A program made the position numbers and the translations under genes. 51,714 bases of DNA from CAZMLC01 sp964567125 (lineage in GTDB: Bacteria > Verrucomicrobiota > Kiritimatiellia > RFP12 > UBA1067), in assembly GCA_964567125.1 (NCBI GenBank), contig CAZMLC010000011.1, forward strand, positions 1-51,714. Reading direction: 5' to 3'. The notes under the pieces were generated by a model. That model was not told where the DNA came from, did not search any database, and was given only the letters and a program-made list of their open reading frames with translations. How positions within the stretch are numbered: position 1 is the stretch's first letter; every line of letters begins with the position of its first letter. Shown here piece by piece: positions 1 to 7,915 of the stretch.

Positions 1-1547
1 AATTGGAATGGGCTGAACGTGACGACAGCCAGCGCCAATTGATGTGCGCGCGTGTTTTTGACGCGCGTGCTGAGCCAACACGGCGTATAATCGCCAGGTC
101 CTGTCAGGTACCGCGTAAACGGAAGTGCGCAGTTGTGGGAGGAAGTCGGCATTTCCTCATTGCCGTACACGCCCTCCACCGTCAGGCAGCCGGGCCAGGT
201 GCGCTGGTTGCCGGTCAACCGGTATTCATCGTGAATATCGATCATGATCTGCGCTTCATTCGCCTTGCGAATCGCTTCACTGGTCCACGCGGTTGCTTTC
301 TGTGATCCGACGTTGATAAAGCCATACTTGACGCCGGCAACGCCCCACTGTTTGTACAGCGGCAGGAGTTCATCCAAGCGACGTTCCAGTTCCAGCCGGT
401 TGACGTAGATGATCACGCCGATTCCCCGCGCTTTGCCGTAGGCGATAATGTCGTGTAAGTCGAAGGGGCCCTTGACGCGATTCGGCTCGACGCTGATGAC
501 GCGTGCATCCGACTTCGGATCGCGCTCGTTGCCATACCATCCGGTGTCGAACTCAATGTACTGCAATCCCATCTTCACGGCAAAGTCAATGCAGGTTTTA
601 CCTGCAGCGGTCGTCAACGTGCCGCTGCGGATGACCTTTCCCGGCTTAATCCAGGAGGTATCCGCCAGTTTACACGGTTCGTTGAGGTTCAGCACAAAAT
701 CATTGCCCTCGTAGAGGCGGCAGATATTTTCCGCGACGCGCACATAGCGCCACGGCAGAACAGCGGGAAGCGCAATGTCCGCCGGACTATCCAGACGCGT
801 TGCAAACACAAAATCGCGTGCGACTTCAAACTTCATGCGCGCAAAATCAATCAGCGCAGCTTCGCCCAAGGCCACCACACATGCATCGAGTTCGACCACC
901 AGCGGACGTTCCACCCCCGATACGATTTGCGCGCGTCCCAGCTTCTTTTGATTGGCGCCTTCCGCGTTTGGTACTGACGCCGGTGCTTCACGATCGCGTC
1001 GCGTATGCACACCTGAAATCAGAGTTGGCGCATAATAGCCCTGAGCCGAATAGACAGGCCAGCAGGTGTAATCGCGATCAAAGGTAAACTCCGTACGCTC
1101 CTGGGCGATCGTCAGGCGTTCCTTCCCATGCTGTTTCGGCAAAACAAAACGAAACGCGAAACCTTCGTTGTAGAGTCGGCACTGGAGCGTCATCTTCAGC
1201 TCACGAGCGCTGATGTCCAGATCCAACGACGTATAGTGATCCTGCACAACGGCGCGCTCACCAAACGCATTCCGCCACGACTGGCGAACCTTTCCCTGCT
1301 TTATTCCCAGCTCGCGAACTTCAGTGAGATAGGGTTCAAACCCGATCAACGAAGGCTGTACAACCTTCTGGCCATTGAATTGTACATCGTAAATCAGCCG
1401 TCCCTCAGCAACCCCCACATGGGCGATGATCCGACCATCCGGAGATGCGATCTCATGTCCGTTCACAGGACGAAGCGCGGCCAGCGCCAAAAGCACCATC
1501 AGACGGAAAATGTGCGACGGATGCATGTGTACTGTAATCACCTTCAT
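1..1547 (-). CDS. GH97 family glycoside hydrolase, C-terminus cut by window edge
   Basis: About 515 residues are present and the frame is still open at the left edge; GH97 proteins are usually about 650-700 residues, so the C-terminal part is missing. An N-terminal hydrophobic stretch (about residues 11-25) looks like a signal peptide, so the enzyme is probably exported. The N-terminal beta-sandwich is followed by a TIM barrel with the family landmarks IEFDTGWYG, HDEYRLTG, RTWPG, VEGVYGNEE, LPFTRYLTGP and AHQLALAVV. At the position where retaining GH97 alpha-galactosidases carry the Asp nucleophile, this protein reads GVKYGF (Gly), which resembles the inverting SusB-type alpha-glucosidases; that assignment is inference from memory of the family. 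The ATG at 1547 follows an AGGGAG ribosome-binding site; an in-frame ATG lies at 1526. The gene is divergent from everything to its right, and two copies of CTGTTTTCAG lie just upstream. Confidence 0.85.
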   Translation of the reverse strand, partial: MKVITVHMHPSHIFRLMVLLALAALRPVNGHEIASPDGRIIAHVGVAEGRLIYDVQFNGQKVVQPSLIGFEPYLTEVRELGIKQGKVRQSWRNAFGERAVVQDHYTSLDLDISARELKMTLQCRLYNEGFAFRFVLPKQHGKERLTIAQERTEFTFDRDYTCWPVYSAQGYYAPTLISGVHTRRDREAPASVPNAEGANQKKLGRAQIVSGVERPLVVELDACVVALGEAALIDFARMKFEVARDFVFATRLDSPADIALPAVLPWRYVRVAENICRLYEGNDFVLNLNEPCKLADTSWIKPGKVIRSGTLTTAAGKTCIDFAVKMGLQYIEFDTGWYGNERDPKSDARVISVEPNRVKGPFDLHDIIAYGKARGIGVIIYVNRLELERRLDELLPLYKQWGVAGVKYGFINVGSQKATAWTSEAIRKANEAQIMIDIHDEYRLTGNQRTWPGCLTVEGVYGNEEMPTSSHNCALPFTRYLTGPGDYTPCWLSTRVKNTRAHQLALAVVTFSPFQ

Positions 1548-1570
1548 GCTCGAACTCCCTTTCGTTAATT

Positions 1571-1620
1571 CTGTTTTCAGAATACCATAAATGGATCGTC
1601 AAGACAGCATCTGTTTTCAG
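1571..1620. promoter_or_regulatory. Pair of CTGTTTTCAG direct repeats upstream of the GH97 gene
   Basis: Identical 10-mers at 1571-1580 and 1611-1620 start exactly 40 bp apart, about four helical turns. Each has weak dyad symmetry (CTG...CAG). They lie 24-73 bp upstream of the GH97 start on the minus strand, and a TTGACG -35-like hexamer lies between them. Binding by a regulator is inference. Confidence 0.35.
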
Positions 1621-1658
1621 ACACGGAAGCAGCAAGGGGGTGATTTTGTTTTGTAACA

Positions 1659-1982
1659 TCATGCCTCGATAAAGTTGTTTGAACGGATGGCCGCCCGGAT
1701 GGCGGATACGTAAGCAGCGTTGCGGTGCCTCCAGTGCATCCCCGCTTGTTTGCATCTTGCGCCGACGATGGACTTGCATCCGGACTCGATATGCCCTGAT
1801 CCGATAAGGTATCCCAGCTTCCGCAGGCGGCCGTATTCCATGTTTTTCCGGCGCTCCTCAAGATAGGAGCAGGCCTGGCTGGCCTTCGCGCTCATGTCCC
1901 CGAAAAGCACGGGGCCGAGGGCGGCCATTTCCCTGCGTATCTCGCCTAATCTCTTCTCGTTTCCAGCGGTATTCTTCTTCAT
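1659..1982 (-). pseudogene. Transposase remnant, N- and C-terminal ends joined by internal deletion
   Basis: 107 residues. The C-terminal half, with LIGSGHIESGCKSIVGARCK and then GMHWRHRNAAY, matches the end of ISKra4-like transposases, where the last catalytic Glu lies in a G-S-G-x-x-E-S context. The first 30 residues (KRLGEIRREMAALGPVLFGD) resemble the start of small IS-encoded DUF6788-like or transposase proteins. The catalytic core of several hundred residues is absent. The ATG at 1982 has a good AGGAGA ribosome-binding site, so the original start may survive and the two ends may have been joined in frame by an internal deletion. It cannot encode an active transposase, but could be mobilised in trans if a full copy exists elsewhere. 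Confidence 0.6.
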
Positions 1983-1990
1983 AATGACAA

Positions 1991-2013
1991 GTCTCCTAAT
2001 AAAGAGACCTGTA
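1991..2013. other. Short hairpin at the transposase remnant leader
   Basis: AAGTCTC and GAGACCT flank the 8-nt loop CTAATAAA, giving a 7-bp stem with one G:T pair on the minus-strand transcript. It overlaps the ribosome-binding site of the remnant at 1659-1982 and could occlude it. Some insertion sequences use such a structure to block read-through translation. Confidence 0.3.
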
Positions 2014-2120
2014 TTATAACGGAAAAACCCAGCTAAGACAACAGCAAACTTAAGTTTTCTTAAAATAAATGTTACAAAACAAAATCACACCCCCCAAGCA
2101 AAATAAGCGAGGCCGACGCG

Positions 2121-2651
2121 TTATTGCACAGGCTTCAACTCACGTTCAAAGCAATGCCACTGGATCCCATACGACTGCGCATCCCCGCGATAGCGCGCGT
2201 TGGTTTTGCGATACAAGGTCACAGCGGGAAGATTGGTCGCACTGACGAGGATACGCAGCGTGTCGTACTGCTTGGCCGCTGCGGCGCAACATAAGCGGTC
2301 GAGGAAATCGCGACCGAGCCCCTGCCCCTGATACCTGCGCGCCACGCCGAAGCGCAGCAGGTCGCAGGGATGCTTTCCCGACCATGCCTGCAACGGGTCG
2401 TGTTCGTCAAGATGGGCGATCGCTCCTGCGGCGACAAGCCCTGCCGGCCCCTGCATCACGTAAAGTGCACCGCAGGCAACGTCCGCACAAACCTGCTGAA
2501 GGCCGGGATATTCCGCAGTCCACGCGCAGTATGGCGATCCGACTAATGAACGGTAAAGCGCAAACACCTCCGGAATATCCGCTTCGACTGCACAGCGGAA
2601 GGTCAATTCAGCACGTACAATGTGACTGGTCATATTCATTGTTATCAGCAT
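2121..2651 (-). CDS. GNAT family N-acetyltransferase
   Basis: 176 residues from the chosen start; the frame opens 8 residues earlier, but the ATG at 2651 is preceded by GGAAGG at good spacing. The acetyl-CoA pyrophosphate-binding motif A reads RRYQGQGLGRDFL, the classic R/Q-x-x-G-x-G/A signature. It is followed by the beta5 segment LRILVSATNLPAVTLYRKTN, with the usual N-x-x-A-x-x-L-Y-x-K pattern. This is a cytoplasmic acyltransferase of the Gcn5 superfamily. The substrate cannot be told from sequence: small-molecule amines, antibiotics and protein N-termini are all possible. It stands alone between the dead insertion sequence and tRNA-Ser. Confidence 0.85.
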   Translation of the reverse strand: MLITMNMTSHIVRAELTFRCAVEADIPEVFALYRSLVGSPYCAWTAEYPGLQQVCADVACGALYVMQGPAGLVAAGAIAHLDEHDPLQAWSGKHPCDLLRFGVARRYQGQGLGRDFLDRLCCAAAAKQYDTLRILVSATNLPAVTLYRKTNARYRGDAQSYGIQWHCFERELKPVQ

Positions 2652-2849
2652 ACTGTTTTCCTTCCGGACTGTCATGCCGTTTTATCACGCGCGCCATGAC
2701 GGAACACACGTTTCAGGCACAGGTTTACGCGCGCAAAACCACGGCCAATCCTGCACATCCGCGCAAGTTAGCAAGAAATTGGACGGAAAATCCATTTTAG
2801 AGTTGTCTCCTGCTGACAAATCAAGTAAGCTATTCTCTCATTTTTATAC

Positions 2850-2937
2850 GGAAAGGTGGCCGAGTGGTCGAAGGCGCAACATTGGAAATGTTGTGTACTG
2901 CAAGGTACCGGGGGTTCGAATCCCTCCCTTTCCGCCA
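2850..2937 (+). tRNA. tRNA-Ser (anticodon GGA), CCA encoded
   Basis: Acceptor GGAAAGG (2850-2856) pairs with CCTTTCC (2927-2933), followed by G and an encoded CCA. The anticodon stem CAACA/TGTTG closes the loop TTGGAAA, with anticodon GGA at 2884-2886. The T-loop GGTTCGAATCC is canonical, and the long variable arm is the class II form expected of a serine tRNA. It reads UCC and UCU codons. Confidence 0.97.
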
Positions 2938-2945
2938 GTGCTTTC

Positions 2946-2972
2946 AGAGACGAAATTTTCGTCTCTTTTTTT
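2946..2972 (+). terminator. Rho-independent terminator after tRNA-Ser
   Basis: AGAGACGAAA and TTTCGTCTCT form a perfect stem immediately followed by a run of T, nine bases after the tRNA 3' end. Confidence 0.85.
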
Positions 2973-3093
2973 GTATCCGGAAAGCAAATGATATTTTCTA
3001 TCAAAATTGCGATATTTTGCATGGCATTTGAACCTTAAATTTAGTACACTGCGCGCATACGTTAAGCCAATACTTTTAAAACGGGGGCACGTG

Positions 3094-4359
3094 ATGGCAG
3101 TAAAATTCCGTATCGTTTTCTGCGCGGTCATGCTGAGCATGGTTCATATCCATGCGCAGAATATCAGTCTTGAGTGGTCGACAAGCAAGCAGCCGCTGGA
3201 GTATCAGGTCGGGGAAGATATCTGTTTTATGATCCAGCTGTTCACTAACACGGTTCCCCTGCTCAACACGCGACTGGACTGGAAGCGTAGCGGCGATGAC
3301 GGTATCTCCGAAAAGGGAACGCTAACGACAGGTCCGACATCCGTCGTTATCCGTACGCGCGCCCATGCTCCTGGATTTATCCGTATTGAGGTTGTTCCTT
3401 ACGGTTGCGATGCAAAGCCCATGAAGTATGTGAATAAAGACCGCATCATCACCTTTGAGGGCGGTGCAGCCGCGCACCCGACTTCACTGCACGCGTGTCC
3501 AGCGCCGGCTGATTTCGAGGCGTTTTGGGCCAAGCAGAAGGCGGTGCTGAAACAGGTTCCGCTGCAGGTTGAGCGCGTTCCTGTGCCGAATGCCCCCGCC
3601 GGCTTCACGGTCTATGACGTAAAAGTCAGCTGCGCAGGCAAAAAGCCCGTTTCCGGCTATTTGTCAATTCCGCGCACAGCGCAATCGCGTTCTCTTCCGG
3701 CTCAGGTGGGATTTAAAGGCTACAGCGTTTCAGGTGCGGACATCGCCTGCGTCAACAATCAAATCACCTTTAACATCAATGCCCACGGCATTGAAAACGG
3801 GAAACCGCCGGCCTACTATCAGGCGTTGGCAGAGGGAGAACTGAAGGGCTATGGCTTTCAGGCAGCAGAAAACAGCGCGCCGGAAACGGCCTATTTTCTC
3901 GGCATGTTTCTACGCGTCATGCGGGCGATTGATTACGTCCAGACCTTGCCCGAATGGGATGCCAAGAATCTCGTTGTTTCAGGCGGCAGCCAAGGTGGTT
4001 TCCAGGCGCTTGCCGCAGCAGCCTTGCGCGCGGATGTCGTGACGCGCTGTTCCGCCTATAAACCATGGTGTTGCGATCTTGCGGGCATCACGCAAAAACG
4101 GATCAGCGGCTGGCGTCCCGCCTATACGCCGGCATTGGACTATTTTGACGGCGTTTCCATGGCGCGGCTGATCCGCTGCCCGACAACAATTGTCTGCGGA
4201 CTGGGCGACTATGTATGCCCGCCTTCCGGTCTGGTCATTCTTTACACCACACTGACGTGCAGCAAGAAAATCGAGTTTTTACAAGGTGTCACGCATGAAA
4301 GCGCAACACCACCCTGTTCACGCAATCCTCTAAAATATAGCTGGGAGAGTCAACCATGA
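3094..4359 (+). CDS. Secreted acetylxylan esterase-like protein (CE7/AXE1 family)
   Basis: 421 residues. The first about 22 residues (MAVKFRIVFCAVMLSMVHIHA) form a signal peptide, so the protein is exported. A beta-sandwich N-terminal segment of about 110 residues precedes a CE7 alpha/beta-hydrolase domain that begins near ADFEAFW. The nucleophile elbow SGGSQGG places Ser299. The GDYVCPP loop (Asp372) and THES (His401) complete the expected triad. CE7 enzymes remove acetyl groups from xylan, xylo-oligosaccharides or cephalosporins; here removal of acetyl from a glycan is inferred from the neighbours. The ATG at 3094 follows a GGGGG-containing ribosome-binding site (a GTG at 3091 is also possible), and the open frame upstream to 3007 overlaps the leader. 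First gene of a five-gene operon; its TGA overlaps the ATG of the next gene. Confidence 0.85.
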   Translation: MAVKFRIVFCAVMLSMVHIHAQNISLEWSTSKQPLEYQVGEDICFMIQLFTNTVPLLNTRLDWKRSGDDGISEKGTLTTGPTSVVIRTRAHAPGFIRIEVVPYGCDAKPMKYVNKDRIITFEGGAAAHPTSLHACPAPADFEAFWAKQKAVLKQVPLQVERVPVPNAPAGFTVYDVKVSCAGKKPVSGYLSIPRTAQSRSLPAQVGFKGYSVSGADIACVNNQITFNINAHGIENGKPPAYYQALAEGELKGYGFQAAENSAPETAYFLGMFLRVMRAIDYVQTLPEWDAKNLVVSGGSQGGFQALAAAALRADVVTRCSAYKPWCCDLAGITQKRISGWRPAYTPALDYFDGVSMARLIRCPTTIVCGLGDYVCPPSGLVILYTTLTCSKKIEFLQGVTHESATPPCSRNPLKYSWESQP

Positions 4360-6512
4360 AGAGCCTGTTGTTTTCATGCCTTATGATCAGCGCATCGCTG
4401 TCGGCCGCTGAATGGTCCATCCATGTGGATGGTTCGAAAAGTCAGCTTAAACTTACCTCCGACTCTGCATGCATCGAAGGTGTCGTGCGCCTTGTGAGCA
4501 ATCAGGAACAGTATACCCTCGTCCCCTCGCGCGACGGCATCCTGACACGCGCCGCGTTGGTTAACGCCGGGGGCAATGTGCAGGCCTATCTGACTTTTCC
4601 GCAGCAGGGCGGCGCGCTTGAACTCTTTTTCTATCATCGCACCGCGCAAGCCTTCCAGGGAACCCTTGAGTTTACCGGAACGGTGCGCTATTTTGCCGAT
4701 GCGTTCGCCTGCAAAACGCGGCCGGACGCGCAGGAACGCGTGCTCGCGTTTCAGATGCGCGGAAGCAATAATCGCGGCAATGACAGTCTCTTCTCGCCAC
4801 AACATGACGATCTGCTGCAATTCAATGCCGCAGCGTGCACCCTTACGCAGGCTGCACCTGACGGATTTTCATTTACGCTACGAGGACAGATACATGAGGC
4901 CTCCCAAGCCCGGTTTTCAATTGTGCATCAGAAGGATTATTTCAAGCACCGCTACATGCCCTACTATCATGCGATCGATCGCACGCGTTGCCCCAAGGCG
5001 CCCACAGGATGGATGAGCTGGAATACCTATTTTGATCGTGCGACCGCCGAGGATAATCTTGCCGAAGCGCGCATCGGAAAACGGTATCTGCAACCGTTCG
5101 GCTGTGAATTCTGGTCCATTGAATCCTGGCAGGGAAACTCCGATCAACTACCCGTCAGTAAATTTTTTAATATGAACCTCGAGGTCAACGAGCGGCAGTT
5201 TCCCAAGGGGATGAAGAATCTGGCGGATGAAATCCGCGCGTTGGGTTTTCGTCCCGGCTTGTGGACAGCACCGTTTGGTACGGGAAACACGAATTTTTAC
5301 ACCGCGCATAAAACATGGTTTCTGCACGATGCCGCAGGGAAGCCGATCAAAAGCTGGAATGGCGTCTTTACGCTCGATCCCACTGTTCCTGCAGCGCGCG
5401 AGCACCTGCGCAGGATTCATGCGATTGCCGCGCAGGAATGGGGCTATGAATTCTTTAAAATCGATGGCATGTCTGGGCGCAATCATGGGTATTGCGCACA
5501 TCTCTATGAACGCCCCGAGATCCGTGCACGCTTTGCCGATCCGACATGTCCGAATCCGTTTGAACTCTGTGTGCAGGCCTTTCGCGAGGGCATCGGTTCC
5601 AATCGCGTCTTTTTAGCCTGTCAAGGACATGCAACAGGTCCTGAGCCACGCTACGCCGATGCGGCGCGGTCCGGCGCCGACATCGTACATCCCAACCAGC
5701 CGGTCAAATGGGCAAACGTCAAAAATCAGGCGATATGCACACTCGCGCAGGCGTTTGCGCATAATATCGCCATGGTCTTAGACCCGGATACCCTGCTCGT
5801 ACGCGATTTGCCGATTGAGGAGGCACGCACCAGTGCAACGCTGATTGCCCTGCCTGGACAGCTGACCTTTTTTGGAGATAAGCTCACGAATCTGCCCGGC
5901 GAAAAAATGAAAATCCTCCAGCAGACGCTGCCGGTCGTGCATGCCGTTCCGCAACGTCTCTACCCCTACTTCTCCCTGTTACCGATTTGGCGTCTCGACG
6001 TCACCCATCCTGAGCTGCCAGCCTACACGGTTGTTGCACTGTTCAACTGGAGCGATCGCGAAGGCGAGGTCGCCACGACGCTCAACGAACTTGGCTTGGA
6101 TGAAGGCGCGTATCTCGGCTATGAATTCTGGACGCAAACAATGGTCCCCGTAACCACCCAGTTCAGCGCCGTGGTTCCCGCACACGGCGTGCGCGTGATC
6201 GCTGTGCAGCGCGCGCAAAAAACACCGCAATGGATAGGCAGTGACCGTCACATCACAACCTCAGGCATGGAAGTCCACACGTGTACCTGGGATCCAGCGC
6301 GTTCGGTCCTTTCCGGAAAAATAACGGTGATCGGCGGTTTTCCGCTCACGACTGCGCTGCACATTCCAGAGGGCTATCGTATCGCGACGACGTCGACGAC
6401 GGCGCAGGAAAAAACCATTCGCCAATCAGGCGATCTGTGTTTGCTGACACTGGCCTGCGAAAAGACGCAAGAGGTTACTTTTGATCTCCAATTCGAAGGA
6501 AAAACAAAATGA
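4356..6512 (+). CDS. Secreted clan GH-D glycoside hydrolase, alpha-galactosidase-like (GH27/GH36)
   Basis: 718 residues with a signal peptide (MKSLLFSCLMISASLSAAEW). A beta-sandwich of about 200 residues leads into a TIM barrel starting at GWMSWNTYF. EFFKIDG supplies the likely nucleophile Asp370, and the R-x-x-x-D pattern in ARSGADI supplies the likely acid/base Asp442; both are clan GH-D signatures. A C-terminal beta domain follows (about residues 550-718). Activity on terminal alpha-galactose is the family default, but related enzymes act on alpha-N-acetylgalactosamine or beta-L-arabinopyranose, so specificity is open. Translation is coupled to the esterase by an ATGA overlap and to the next gene by another. 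The esterase may unmask acetylated substrate for it. Confidence 0.82.
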   Translation: MKSLLFSCLMISASLSAAEWSIHVDGSKSQLKLTSDSACIEGVVRLVSNQEQYTLVPSRDGILTRAALVNAGGNVQAYLTFPQQGGALELFFYHRTAQAFQGTLEFTGTVRYFADAFACKTRPDAQERVLAFQMRGSNNRGNDSLFSPQHDDLLQFNAAACTLTQAAPDGFSFTLRGQIHEASQARFSIVHQKDYFKHRYMPYYHAIDRTRCPKAPTGWMSWNTYFDRATAEDNLAEARIGKRYLQPFGCEFWSIESWQGNSDQLPVSKFFNMNLEVNERQFPKGMKNLADEIRALGFRPGLWTAPFGTGNTNFYTAHKTWFLHDAAGKPIKSWNGVFTLDPTVPAAREHLRRIHAIAAQEWGYEFFKIDGMSGRNHGYCAHLYERPEIRARFADPTCPNPFELCVQAFREGIGSNRVFLACQGHATGPEPRYADAARSGADIVHPNQPVKWANVKNQAICTLAQAFAHNIAMVLDPDTLLVRDLPIEEARTSATLIALPGQLTFFGDKLTNLPGEKMKILQQTLPVVHAVPQRLYPYFSLLPIWRLDVTHPELPAYTVVALFNWSDREGEVATTLNELGLDEGAYLGYEFWTQTMVPVTTQFSAVVPAHGVRVIAVQRAQKTPQWIGSDRHITTSGMEVHTCTWDPARSVLSGKITVIGGFPLTTALHIPEGYRIATTSTTAQEKTIRQSGDLCLLTLACEKTQEVTFDLQFEGKTK

Positions 6513-7915
6513 AAAATGTGAATATGACGTTGCTCTATGTGGTGGTGGTTTCCGCGCTGGGCGGATTTTTGTTCGGCTTTGACTCCGGGGTCATTTCCGG
6601 ATGCGAGAAGGCGATTCAAAATGAGTTCAAGCTAACGGGATTCTGGCATGGATTCACGGTTTCAGGTGCGCTGATCGGCACAATTATCGGTGCTTTCGGC
6701 GTGGGTTGGCCCTCCGACCGATGGGGACGCAGACCGACGTTGATGCTGATGGCCATCCTCTTTTTCATTTCCGCAGTCGGATGCGCCTTTGCCGGAACGC
6801 AGCCGGTGCTGGCTTGGATGCGCTTTATTGGCGGCCTCGCCATTGGCGGTTCCTCCGTGGTTGTGCCTCTGTACATCGTTGAGGTCTCGCCTGGACCTGT
6901 GCGCGGGCGTCTTGTTGCGATGAATCAGCTCAACATCGTCTTCGGTATTCTCGTCTCCTATATCTCGAACTATTTTGTTGCCAAGTTCATGCTGGAACAG
7001 AGCAGTCTCGGCGCATGGTGCGAAGCGCTCGCCAAGTTATTCACCTCCGCGCCGATGACCACTGAAATGGTTATGTGGCGTGTCATGCTCGGCGTCGAAG
7101 GTATCCCGGCGCTGTTCTTCATGCTTTTGCTGTTTACCATTCCCGAAAGTCCGCGTTGGCTCGTGCGCGCGAAGCAAAATGTCCGCGCCCGTCAGGTTCT
7201 GCAGAAAGTCGGGGACCACGCGGTGGACCAGACCTTGAGCGAAATCGAAGCCTCGCTGGTCATGGCCGCGCATGGCGAGCATATCAAGCTCTTCCAAAAG
7301 CGGTATGCGAAACCGATCCTGCTGGCATTCTTTATCGCATTCTTCAATCAGGTCTCTGGCATCAATGCGATCAATTACTATGCGCCGCGCATCTTTGAAA
7401 ACTTTGTGGGCGCGCAATCGGCCTTGGCTGCCACGATCGGCGTTGGAACAGTCAATTTGATTTTCACGATTCTCGCCTTTTTCATTATCGATAAATTTGG
7501 ACGTCGCGTCATGATTATCGGTGGCTCCGTTCTGATGACCATCATGCATTTTCTCGTGGCGTGGCAGCTCTCGCTGGGTTCCGCGGCCAACCCCATCCTG
7601 GCGATTGGCGGCATTTTAGGATTCATCGGCTTTTTTGCCATCTCGTCCGGTGCGGTGATCTGGGTCTTTATTTCGGAGATCTTCCCCAATGCAGTCCGCG
7701 CGAAAGGCCAAGCATTCGGCTGTTTCACCCACTGGTTTATGTGCACCGCGATTTCATGGGCTTTCCCCGCTGTGGCGGAAAAAGCCGGCACGTATGCGTT
7801 CGCGTTTTTCGGACTTATGATGATCGGACAGATTATCTTCGCGCTCATCTGGATGCCGGAAACAAAAGGTGGCACGATTGAAGACATTGAACGACGTTTA
7901 GGAATCGCACAATGA
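6509..7915 (+). CDS. MFS sugar porter (XylE/GalP-like, proton symporter)
   Basis: 468 residues with about 12 hydrophobic segments. Sugar-porter signatures are all present: GGFLFGFDSGVISG in TM1, DRWGRRPTL after TM2, PESPRWL at the end of the first half, QVSGINAINYYAPRIF in TM7 and PETKG at the C-terminus. The family imports free monosaccharides by proton symport across the inner membrane. This fits uptake of sugar released by the two secreted hydrolases encoded upstream. Its start overlaps the glycosidase stop (ATGA) and its own stop overlaps the start of the glycyl radical enzyme gene. Importing a free monosaccharide rather than an oligosaccharide implies hydrolysis outside the cytoplasm. 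Confidence 0.92.
   Translation: MKNVNMTLLYVVVVSALGGFLFGFDSGVISGCEKAIQNEFKLTGFWHGFTVSGALIGTIIGAFGVGWPSDRWGRRPTLMLMAILFFISAVGCAFAGTQPVLAWMRFIGGLAIGGSSVVVPLYIVEVSPGPVRGRLVAMNQLNIVFGILVSYISNYFVAKFMLEQSSLGAWCEALAKLFTSAPMTTEMVMWRVMLGVEGIPALFFMLLLFTIPESPRWLVRAKQNVRARQVLQKVGDHAVDQTLSEIEASLVMAAHGEHIKLFQKRYAKPILLAFFIAFFNQVSGINAINYYAPRIFENFVGAQSALAATIGVGTVNLIFTILAFFIIDKFGRRVMIIGGSVLMTIMHFLVAWQLSLGSAANPILAIGGILGFIGFFAISSGAVIWVFISEIFPNAVRAKGQAFGCFTHWFMCTAISWAFPAVAEKAGTYAFAFFGLMMIGQIIFALIWMPETKGGTIEDIERRLGIAQ

Larger units (their letters stand above)
1636..2095 (-). mobile_element. Internally deleted insertion sequence (MITE-like), probably ISKra4-like
   Basis: A roughly 460-bp element bounded by near-perfect terminal inverted repeats. 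The left end is GGGGG followed by TGATTTTGTTTTGTAACA at 1636-1658. The right end, at 2070-2095, is its reverse complement with a GT insertion and one extra C. The only coding content is a 107-residue transposase remnant on the minus strand that ends next to the left repeat. The element sits between the GH97 gene and the GNAT gene and interrupts neither. No obvious target-site duplication was seen. The ISKra4-like assignment rests on the remnant's C-terminal motif and is tentative. Confidence 0.65.

Noticed and set aside
3..1568. Several plus-strand open frames of 88-146 codons at the left end.
   Set aside because: They lie opposite the GH97 gene, whose minus-strand translation shows long continuous family motifs; the plus frames show no recognisable domains.
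2384..2991. Plus-strand frames across the GNAT gene and tRNA-Ser.
   Set aside because: They are antisense to GNAT or run through the tRNA and its terminator, with no protein-like features.
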